A stretch of 64,000 bases of DNA from Antedon mediterranea. Its lineage: Eukaryota; Echinodermata; Crinoidea; Comatulida; Antedonidae. Both the position numbers and the translations under genes were made by a program. Below, in pieces: positions 24,501 through 36,500 of the stretch. Under the pieces are notes generated by a model. That model was not told the DNA's origin and made no database searches. It saw nothing but the letters and a program-made list of their open reading frames with translations. Location: NCBI RefSeq assembly GCF_964355755.1, contig NC_092670.1, forward strand, positions 36,627,795 to 36,691,794, given 5' to 3'. Position 1 is the stretch's first letter, and each line of letters begins with the position of its first letter.

Positions 24501-27500
24501 TACGGATTATCGGGTAGCACATTCTTTCAAATAGCACATTATTTCAAATGGATAGCACATTATTTCAAATGGATAGCACATTGGGTAGCACAATCAAATG
24601 GATATAGTACTGTACATTATTCTATAAGGATTATCGGGTAGCACATTATTTCAAATGGATAGCACATTAGGTAGCACAATCAAATGGATATAATTGTACT
24701 GTACATTATTCTATAGCCTACGGATTATCGGGTAGCACATTCTTTCAAATGGATAGCACATTAGGTAGCACAGTCAAATGGATATAGTACTGTACATTAT
24801 TCTATAAGGATTATCGGGTAGCACATTCTTTCAAATGGATAGCACATTAGGCCTATTTCAAATGGATAGCACATTCTTTCAAATGGATAGCACATTCTTT
24901 CAAATGGATAGCACATTAGGTAGCACAATCAAATGGATATAGTACTGTACATTATTCTATACGGATTATCGGGTAGCACATTCTTTCAAATGGAGCACAT
25001 TCTTTCAAATGGATAGCACATTGGGTAGCACAATCAAATGGATATAGTACTGTACTGTACATTATTCTATACGGATTATCGGGTAGCACATTATTTCAAA
25101 TGGATAGCACATTCTTTCAAATGGATAGCACATTATTTCAAATGGATAGCACATTAGGTAGCACAATCAAATGGATATATGTAATTGTACTGTACATTAT
25201 TCTATACGGATTATCGGGTAGCACATTCTTTCAAATGGATAGCAAATTATTTCAAATGGATAGCATGGATTTTGGGTAGCACAATCAAATTGAGCACATT
25301 GGGTAACACATTGCATCAAATGGGAGCCTACTGTACAGTTATTCTATTGAATTGAAATATATATTTATAATGGGTAACCTCTTCAGTCAAAGACTGGTCT
25401 CCCAGAGGGCCCAGTTAGTGATCAGTGGCTGTGATAATACACCGGGGTAACCCCCCACTCGTCTCGAAAGATGTACTAGGTTCTTTAAAGTACACATGAG
25501 CTAGATGTGTATTCTATTATCGGGTGTAGCACATTAAAATTGAGAGGATAAGATGGACATCATAATTTATTATTAAGGGGCAAAACAGCAAATCCTTACT
25601 GAGGGGACACTCCTATAAAGCGGACATTAAGGGGACGAAAACATTTAAGCTCAGTGCCAATGTTCACTCAATATATTTTCCATCGCAAAATAACAAAAAA
25701 AGACGAAATATTTATATCCATTTATCGTTATTAAATAAAAATGGATATCATGATAATTATGATACTTTGTTTGTCTTGAAAGTTTTCATTGGTGAAACGT
25801 TGCCTGCTACATTTTGAATTTCCGAGTCCAGATCAGTATTGGTATTCCGTGATCTATTCTAACTAATGAAACAATTTTTAGAAAATGATATATCTGATAG
25901 ATATCATCTAAGTGATGTTTTACATATAAGTTATAACGTTTAACTTTTCATTCTCCATACATTCAATTCTTTTAATATAGTTCTTGTATAACACCATATC
26001 AAGTAGTAGTAGAAATTATTGTAGGGTTTTCTTATTATTCAGTCAATTCAGTGTTTCTATACAGAAAAGAGTAGTCAGTGGCCTTAACATCAATTAATTG
26101 TATAATTTGCACCCAAGGTCGAATAGCAAGAAACTCAGGTCCAGTTACATTGGTGTTCATTGGTCAATAGGAAATGAACAGCACACTTATGGGTGGTGAC
26201 AAAGTTTAGTTATTGATAAGTTGTCCTTGGGAAAAACACATTAGTTGGGTTGACCATGGGCTGACAGAGTTAACGACTTCGTAACGCTATCCGGGGCTCC
26301 TGCGCCTAATGGTAAGGGTATACGATCAACAAATACAACTAGGGAAGCGTAGGCCTAAAAGTAAGGGTAAAATATAAAAATCCAACCAGGGAATTAAGGC
26401 GTAGTAGGCCTAAGTAAGGGTATACTATAAACAAATAAACCAGGGAATTGAAGAGTTAGGCCTAACGTAAGAGTATACCATCAACAAACACAACCAGGTA
26501 TAAGAAGGCCTAAAGTAAGGGTAAACATAAACAAATCCAACCTTGGAAGAGTAGGCCTAAAGTAAGTGTAAACCATAAATAAATCCAACCAGGAATTGAA
26601 GAGTTAGGCCTAAAGTATTAAATGGTAAACCATAAACAAATACAACCAGGGAAGAGTAAATACTTCCTGTTCAAACTAAGCAGAAGCTCATTTTTTTAAA
26701 TATAATAAACTGGCATACATTTCGAACAAAACAGATGACAATATTTCCGGATGTTATTTTTTTGGGTTAAAAGAAAGGAGAGGAAATTACTATACGATAT
26801 GCGGAAATTAAAATGTTAATTTCAAAGGTTAAAACTAAATGGAATTAAAACAGCAATATAGACCTATTCTGTGCAGTTATAACATTTCTTCATTAAAGCG
26901 TGGTTTCATCCACTAGAGACGCAACGTAACGCAACGCTACGACGTATTGCGCAATCACAAGTGGGAACCGACGTCGCATCGTGCTGAAAAGGTTTGATTT
27001 CACGCAGTCGGGGGCAAACACAATTATCGGAAGGGCATTTTCTTTCATTGCGTAGATTGAGTTACGTTGCGTCGCTTGTGTGAACCAAGCTTAAGCCACG
27101 ATCAAACAACTACTATACGACCAAAATTGTTAGTTTCACGTCCCTTCCCTCATCATAATTTGGAGCTGCATAATCTTTGTTCAATGTTTATAGCTGTTCA
27201 CAAAAGAAAAAAATTAAAAGAATCATTACATTATTTCCATCGAAATTCTATGATATGGCGTTAGGACGCCGACTGGAAATTTTAAATTATCGTTCTCATG
27301 TTTGTGTTTACATCACAGTAGTATAGCTAATTATATAAAAGAATGACCTATTAAAGAAGCGTTTCCTCATTTTATTCTAAATTCTAAGTTCTAAACGGTT
27401 TTTACTGACAAAGGCCTGCAGTACCACCACCACAACCACCACCCCCACCAAAAAACATTCTGTGGATACATTATTGGGTATTGATGCGTGGCGTGAATGA

Positions 27501-30500
27501 ATAAAACATCATCGCATACATGAAATACATTTTTATCACAATGACACGTATTAATAACCTTGGATAGATTTAGATAGATAACATAACGCTAGGATAAACC
27601 TATGTGTCGCAATGGAACATTCTTTCTTATAAGTTAAACGGTGATTCGCCTTAACATTGGAAATGTAATACACATTTTGACACACATAGCGTGTCATACG
27701 AATATACCGAACAAAATATAATTATTATAAGCAAAGCCAACAAACTGGAGACTTTGGGAAACTCAATTCAAACGAAATGCTGATGCTTGATCTAACTCAA
27801 CAGTTACGCATTATTAGGCCTATTATTATTTGGTTACCAGGTGTAATGTTCTCACGACATTTGCACGAAATAATGTCATTTTTTTCTCATTAAAATGTAA
27901 TTAAAACTCAGTTTTTGTCATCACACATTAATAAGAAAACCATTTTATAATTAAAAAAAGGACGATATGTAAAAAGAATATTGATTGATAGATAGGAAAA
28001 CCATTTTATAATAAAAAAAAAAAGAAATAAAGAAGGACGACGTAAAAAAAAATATTGATTGACAGACTGCAAATTAGTTGTACATTTGTGACTGTACGCA
28101 CTTTTATTGAATTAAAAAAAGTTTTACTTTTAATTGGATGAAAAGTATAATTTAGAGAGTATGAAACTACCATATAAATTATAATGTATTTTAAAAAAAT
28201 GATTAAAACTAATGTGGTCATTTTTGTTTTGTTTAAAGCACAATTATTAATTAAAAATAGAAGTTTGACAAATTTAGGTGATTAAAAACGTTTTCACTAA
28301 AAACTTACTTGATTACATTTTAATGTTGGAAACTAACATTTGGGTAGTATATTTTGGATAATATAAAAGAGATGTTAAATGCTCAAAACATAGAACAGAT
28401 ATGTCACGAATTACTGATGTTACTCTCCTTTTTTTAAGATACCTGTTTTGAAAAAAAATTAAACGGTTGTGGAATAGACCAACTTGTTGTTGAATAGACG
28501 AAAATGGTTGTTAAATATACCAAAATGGTTGTTGAATAGACAAAAATGGTTGTTGAATTGACCATTTTAACTTTAGTTATTCACTTTGACAGAAGTCAAC
28601 GGCCTACCGTATCCATCCATGTTTGATATACAACTTTAAGGATAATGCAAAGAAATAAATCTTGACTATTGCATTGTAAATAGTCAACTAATTTACTCTA
28701 CTTTATAAAATCATGCTGAATTGGTTTATAAAATCAATTCTTGTAATACGCTCTGAATTTTAAATAATGTTAGTGAAAGTTAGAAACATTAAGCTATGCC
28801 CGTCGACCTGGTTTTGTAGAACGTATAGAAAACTGTATTCGCAACGTGACTCTGCTTATAACGGGTAAAACTGCGCAGTAACCTGTGTAAAGCTTGGTTC
28901 CCACTAGAACGTAACGCAAGGACGTAAACGTAACGCAAGCGTTTTAACCAATGACAAGTTATAGGCAGTTAGCAATCACAAGCGAATAAGCCATCGCTTG
29001 TGATTGGTCAATTCACTTGCGTTGCGTTACGTCCTTGTGTTGCGTCGCCAGTGGGAACCACGCATTACTCAACCAAACATTATTCCATCATGCCTTTTAT
29101 TTGCCTCTTTTGGGAGGAGGTTTTGCTACTAGTAGAATGCTGTCCATTTGGTGTGCACATGACAGGTGCTCATTAGATGAATACTACATTTTAACCTGTA
29201 ATTGTTGAGATCTCTTATAACGGAGAAGGTTGCGTTACTAGTGTGTAGTAGAACTTTCATCAACAGCGGAGATTTATCTTGTTTATATGCTTTTAAGATT
29301 ATCCGAGAGTTTGTTCCATAAAATAATTAGGGCCGCCATGAACAACAGAACGACGCCTTACATAATGAAAACTATGTTTTTGGTACATAATGGATAGCGT
29401 CTATAGGCACAACCGTCTAAAAACCGTAGCAGAGTTTGTAACAAAAGTTTGCTGGAGTAAACAATGCTTAGCCCTTTATCCTCACGCACAAAAGCTGACG
29501 CATCTTGACAGCATGGATTCTTGCAGAATCAAACTCATAAAAGAATCATATTCGAATTCATCAAGCATTCCGAGGTGTGTGTAAACGTACGCCAACTGGA
29601 CATTTAAATAATGGCAACGTTGCAATAACCTACTATGCCTATGCCTAACTAATACTATGGTAAAGTCCTCATAAAAATTCAAATCCCAGACGTGAAAGTA
29701 ACACTTTTTTTATTTGGTTTCAGGAGCGTACTAATGAAATTTGTCATTAAAATAATCAAATTATCTCTAATAAATTGACAAGCTCTTATTTATAGCCTTA
29801 TTCATTAATAACAAAAAACGCAAATGAAAAAACCTACTAAGAATAAAAATCTATCAAAACTATGAATAACTGACACGTTATGTAGGTCTATTACTTGTCT
29901 ACTTAAACACAGATATAAGTTCTCACAAACGCTAGTTATTTGTACTTATTTAAACAGATTTTTAAAAAAAGGCATGGAAAGACAGGCATGGTCTAAACAC
30001 AGTTGGTCAACCCAATACATACAGCATCATCAAGGGAATTGACCAATAGACCAGACATTGACAAAATGGAATTAATTAAAACAATTTAAGTAGTTACTAT
30101 TAAGAGAACTTTGATAAAGCGTGGTTCCCACTAGCGGCGCAACGAAACGCAGAGCGACATGTCGACGCAAAGTTCTGTATTGCCTAATCACAAGGTTTGA
30201 TTTCACGAAGGCGGGGGCAAACTCAATTATCGGAAGGGCATTTTCTTAAAGCTTGGTTTCCACTTGGACGCAACGCAAGGACGTAAACGCAACGCAAGCG
30301 TTTTAACCAACGACAAGCGAAGTTATAGACAGTTAGTAATCACAAGCGAATAAGCCATCGCTTGTGATTGGTCAATTCACTTGCGTTGCGTTACGTCCTT
30401 GTGTTACGTCGCTAGTGGGAACCACGCTTTACGTTGCGTAGGCTGCGTTAACGTTGCGTCGCTTGTGGGAACCAAGCTTAAGAGAGCTTTGATAAGGTAC

Positions 30501-33500
30501 TTGACACTGGCACTGATAACAATATCAGTAGAATACGGTGCTCCTTCCACTTTACAATTAACTATGATTGAAATTCTATTTTATATGGAACAGCTGACAA
30601 ATATTAATAACATGAACATTTGGCCTTGAACTGTTTTTATTATGTTTACATATTTTTTTATTACGGAATTTTTAATTAAATATTCCAATATGCTATATTA
30701 CAAAGTTTATGAATAATAAAGGAAACATATGCCACGGTATGAGATGAGAGACGAGAGTGTGTTGAAATACAAACTAGCCTATAGAAATGTATTTTCTGTG
30801 CGAAATCTTTTTGTGAAGTTGCAATTGATTCGTACGGATCGTACTATTAAAGCGTAGTTCCCACTAGCGACGCAACGTAACGCAATCTACGCAACGTAAG
30901 CAAATGCCCTTCCAATCATCGCAAGTTTGATTTCACGCAGGCGGGGGCAAACACAATAGAAGGGAATGTTCTTACGTTGCGTAGGTTACGTCACATTGCG
31001 TCGCTAGTGGGAAACAAGCTTTATAAAGTAAATGCATGTGATACATCTGTTTGTCACAATTTTATCATAAACAATATTTTAAAGGTTAATATTTATAAGA
31101 TCAGGGTAAAACAGTACAGCCACTTTGGATACAAACCGGCGTTCATTTGGTGTGAATTGCAATTTTGTTACAGCAAGCATGCGTGTAGTTATATACTGTT
31201 TATTTAAAGATAAAACATTTGTTTTAATTTTCAATGATGCCAAACGAAAATTGTTTAGATACATAAATTAGTAATTCTAGGTCAACAAAATTAACATATA
31301 TTTGCATATCAAAATCCACTTCGACTTACTTTCACCAATGGCGTAAATAGCAATCTCATACTAACTTATTGACTACCCTCAATCTGGTTATTCTATCCTG
31401 ACATTGTAACTAAACTATCACTAGTGGCGGAAATGGCGTCCCATACTAGCACTATAGATAGACACATTTTGAAAAAGTGATTACCTGGTTATATTTCAAT
31501 TAATTAAATATAAAACTAATTTGTATTCTTCTTCTCATTTAGTCTTTGATGATGACTATCATACTATTGTAACTTATAATACCGCCAGGAAATATTCAAA
31601 CTAGGTCAACAGGATTAGCATATTTTGCATAATATTAAATCTAACTGGACTTTCACTAACATCAATACTTACTCTTGATCTGGCTCTGTATATCTTGAGA
31701 AAGTGATTACCTATCTTAGTTTTCTGATACCACCAGGACATAACCAAACTAACATGATTAACATAAATAAACATACTATTAAATCTACCTGGACTTACGT
31801 TCACTAGTTTGGTGAGTGGAATCAATCTGGCCATTTATTGCATTTCTAGAAAGTGATTACCTTGCAATTATCTTAATTATCAAATAAATCTACGGTAATT
31901 TGCCTTTAGTTTCTGTTGACTATTGCACATACTATAATACCACCAGGACATAACCAAACTAGTTTGTTATGATTAACATAGATTGTTATAATATAAAATC
32001 CACCTGTACTTTCACTAAAGGCGGGAATGGCATCTCATACCAACTTTGGTTGGTATGAGATGCCATTCCCGCCTTTACCAGATTTAGGGTAATTATTAAA
32101 ATAATTACCCTAAATCTGTTTATTTATTCTATTCTGAGAAACTATTTCTATATAATATCTTCATCTTAATTATTTAGAATTTAATTATAATGTTTCTTAT
32201 TTCAGCTTTAAAATGTAATAAATTTCTACTAATATTCAAATATAATACACTTTTTAAATATTTCTATGACCTTTCAAAATCTTTAGTTTCACTTTTATTT
32301 ATACGATAAATCACTGCAAAATAATTTTAGTTTTATACTATACAATACAATATTTCTACATAGTGTCGCTTTTAGAAGTAATATAGGGTCATATTTATGT
32401 GGGAAAATGTCCTTAAGATCAATTTTACACGTAGTATGCACGACATTTATAACGTCTTATGATTACTATTAATGTAACGTAAAACTTGGTTCTCACACAA
32501 GTGAGTTGACCAATCACAAGCGACAGTTTAAATGAGTTGACCAATCACAAACGACAGTTCATGTGAGTTGAGTAATCACAAGCTCGGATGATCTATTTTT
32601 CGAAAATATTTTTGTCTTCTGCAGATCCATCGCAAATAATTTAACTAGTGCAACATCTGATATATTAGACGATTTATTGGAAAATCACGACGCTCGACTT
32701 AGGCCTTATATAAAAGGTAAGTATTGTAAAAAGTAAAATACTGAACCACGTCGGTCAACTCGGACAATGTAAGTTCGTATGCTCGGACAATACGACCTTA
32801 CTGGAATCTAATTCGTTTTTAAAGATTTAAATTGGAAATTGTTATTTATTTATACTGAGTAACCTCCCAGAGAGCCCAGTGCCTGTGATGTACTAGTACA
32901 CCGGGGTACCCCCTACTCGTCTCGAACGATGTACTAGGTTCTTTAAAGTACACATTGAGTTAGATGTGTACACTGAACCTACAGTTTATAGTCCTTATCA
33001 AAGAAGACTTGTTCTAACACCAGATTAATTAATTTGGTTGTCCTGAATTCATCATCATATGTTTCTCCTTTATTCCTTGTCATTTGACTGTTGTTATGTA
33101 TGATATGTGTATGATGTATGGATTCGAAATAAAAACAAACAAACACACTTTTTACAATTTAAAATATAATAATATGAAAACTTGTTCTAACACCAGATTA
33201 ATTAATTTGGTTGTCCTGAATTCATCATCATATGTTTCTCCTTTATTCCTTGTCATTTGACTGTTGTTATGTATGATATGTGTATGATGTATGTATTCGA
33301 AATAAAAACAAACAAACACACTTTTTACAATTTAAAATATAATAATATGAAAACTTGTTCTAACACCAGATTAATTAATTTGGTTGTCCTGATTCATCAT
33401 CATATGTTTCTCCTTTATTCCTTGTTATTTGACTGTTGTTATGTATGATATGTGTATGATGTATGGATTCGAAATAAAAACAAACAAACACACTTTTTAC

Positions 33501-36500
33501 AATTTAAAATATAATAATATGAAGACGCTTAAGGAATTTGCAGAAGAGAGAAAACTGATTACAGCTTCTAGAACGAGTTCGTTATCAATTTCGCCTTATA
33601 GACAGTGAATAAGATTTAATTATGATATTATAGTTTACCACGGCGACGTGGAGTACAATTGATCCCTTGTGAGCGTAACACAATATCTCCATCAAATGAA
33701 GCGGTTTTATTAATGAAATAGTACAATATTTTCTATTAAATATATTCTTATCATTGTAAGTGTGGAGAGAAGACCTACGTCATTAATACATTGATATGAT
33801 GGTTATTTTCTCAGACACCCACAGAGATAACATGCAGTTTATAATGATATCAGAATGTTGCCGCGCGCTTACATAGATGTGTTATTATATAAGAATGTAA
33901 CGCGCACGTACATATAAAGCTTGGTTCCCACTAGCGACGCAACGCAAGGACGTAACGCAACGTAAGTGATTTGACCAATCATTTCATGGATTATTCAAAA
34001 AGTGGCTTGTTATTGGTCAACTCGCATGCGTTGCGCGTACGTCCTTGCGTTGCGTCTCTAGTGCGAAGTGAATATCACGGTACATCATGATATCAATCAC
34101 AGGCCCCTTACTATGGAACTCCCTTAACAAGTCTTTATTTGATCATAGTTTCATCACATTTAAATCAAAATACAACAAATACCTAACATCAAAATACAAA
34201 CCAACTTAATATTTCACCCAAATTTGACCTATTTCAAACACCTCTTTTACCCTTATTTATTTGTTTGTCTTGTCTTCGTCCATACTTAGTCTCTTGCGTT
34301 GTGTATGTACCGTCTGTTACCCTGTTTGTCTCTGTCTATGAACATTTGATCCGAATTTTTTATAAAAACTTTTTTCCTGGTGGAACCTGTCTTAAAGCTC
34401 TCTGAGCTTATTATACGAGTTTCTCCAGATACAAGGCATTAACTATTAGTTTGATTCATATTTTGTTAACATATTTTGAATTTTGCTTTGTGTAAATAAA
34501 TAAATGAATGAATGAATGAATATTTCCACGCACACGGTAACATTTTATTATTATTGTATTAATAAAAATAATAAATGATTTGCACGCACGTGATGTTTGT
34601 ATTTATTAATAGAATTCTTATTGAAAATAATAATACGGTAATTAAATTAATTTCTTTCAGGACCACCGATTACTGTAACACTCAGTGCGCATGTCGAGAG
34701 TTTAAGCTCAATAAAAGAATCGACAATGGTAAGCTTAAAAAACAATTATGTTTCATATTAAATCAAATGGTTGAGCAATAAAATATTTAGAAAATTAGTT
34801 TTTAATGTATGTATCTAATAACATAAATCATTCATTATGGCTAACGGCGTTAGAATGAGATTATTTCTATTCCGATTATAATCCGTTTATGAATGTTTAA
34901 TAAATTAATATTTAAGTACCCATCGTTAAAATCACATGAATGATTTACAATTCATTTAATCTGGGCATTTTACTTTCATACATAATTCATTTTTATAATT
35001 TCTTTAATAATATTGAAAATTACATTTTTCGGAATGAATCAAATTATAGTAAATGTTAACGGGATTCTTCTTGTTATAAATAATTTGGTGAATTATATCG
35101 TTCAATATTTACCCTAATTTCAATATGTATAATAATACATAGGCTTTAAACGTGTAGTATTCGTGTGAAAACCGCGTGTATTATTCGTGTGATATGCGAT
35201 GACCAGCAATGTGTATATACTTAATTGTTTTGGGAACACTCCGTATTAACATTTTGGTTATGCGTATTCTATAAAAGCAATTAACTACAGTTCTCACGAC
35301 GCGCCCCTCAACTATACGTAGCCGTCGATTCGAAAAGTCGTACTGGGCACGCTCAGAAACATAACATTATGGGTATGTACCATAGAGGTAATAACCGTGA
35401 CACATGGTTAAAAAAGGGACATATTAAAACCTTTATGATAGTGATACATAAACTTGTTCTTAACATCCCATCCTATGCACAACATTTTAGGAGACGACTA
35501 AATCGCCCAAACAGTTAGAGAAAACATAAGAATTAGCTTCAAATAAAAAATGTTTATTATTACTTGAAGGATTACGTAATAACAATGTTCTTTCGGCAAG
35601 AATGGCATGATCCTAGGCTGGAGTTTAACGATACAGATGAGATTACAATGAAGGGAGATGATGCGTCTAAGGTGTGGGTACCGGACGTTTTCTTTCCACG
35701 CGAGAAGAACTCTCGATTACACGATGCAACAATCTCGAATAGAGTCATTTGGATTAAGCCGACTGGACACGTTATGCTTAGTATGAGGTAGGCCTAAACG
35801 TTATTTATTCTCCTTCAATTACTATTCCACAACTTCGATTTTCGACTATCTATCTCCCAGAAACTATAGTTACGTCACGTTAATTCACGGGTACACTGGG
35901 ATTTGCTTTCTCACAGATTCAGGCGACCAACCAAATATATGCGTGGACCTAGATCGTCGCTTTCTGTACCACTAAGTTGATTAACTCCTTGGTCAGAAAA
36001 GTTAGTATATGTTCTTTCAATGTGAAATGTGTTTTATTTAGAACATATTGTGTAAATATGTATTGTGCTACATTATGGTGCAACTATAATCAAGGTACCT
36101 TGCGATCTCTCCATGTATGCTACAATAATGGTTTAAGAATGTTGTTGCAAAGGCCTCGACATTGCAGTGCCAGCCTCATGTTTACGGAATGTAGAATTCC
36201 TTCTTTTTATGAATTGTTAAGAAAATCAATAGGCCTATATGGCCTGATGTGTAGATTTAATGCAAGCAAAAATATTTTAATCTCAACGATTATAAGCAAC
36301 GTCTTAGTTAAGTGGAAGATGCTCTCCAGGTGGAATGTCATCCTGAGATGAGTAGTAGTAATTAGTCTTGTTTATTTTATTTCATTTATATGTAGGCCTA
36401 ATTTTTTACTTTCTATGTACCAGAGTTTCCGAAATAAAAGATTGAATTGAATTGAATTATTATCATATCTTAAACCACCACCAATCAACGCATACTAATA

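Larger units (their letters stand above)
22625..26310. mobile_element. 3.7-kb element with 31-bp perfect terminal inverted repeats
   Basis: 22625-22655 is the exact reverse complement of 26280-26310 (TTAGGCGCAGGAGCCCCGGA, then TAGCGTTACG). Subterminal parts retain weaker inverted similarity (TAATGTGTTTT near 22716 and its complement near 26240). No transposase-like reading frame inside; the interior is mostly the satellite at 23690-25330 plus a SINE fragment. It sits in receptor intron 1. A non-autonomous DNA transposon is the simplest reading. Confidence 0.65.

Noticed and set aside
24396-24641. Frame with repeated FQMDST heptapeptide
   Set aside because: An effect of the 21-bp subrepeat length; it is broken by the higher-order spacers.
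22625-26310. A viral or Polinton-like element between the 31-bp inverted repeats
   Set aside because: No capsid, polymerase, integrase or transposase-like frame inside; the interior is satellite and SINE sequence.
29390-29584. Overlapping open frames on both strands
   Set aside because: Short, no domain, inside receptor intron 1 next to a MITE-1 copy.
35977-36351. A 124-codon frame as an extra receptor exon or host gene
   Set aside because: Its residues match the C-terminus of a LINE reverse transcriptase, and it is followed by a LINE-type (ATTGA)n tail.
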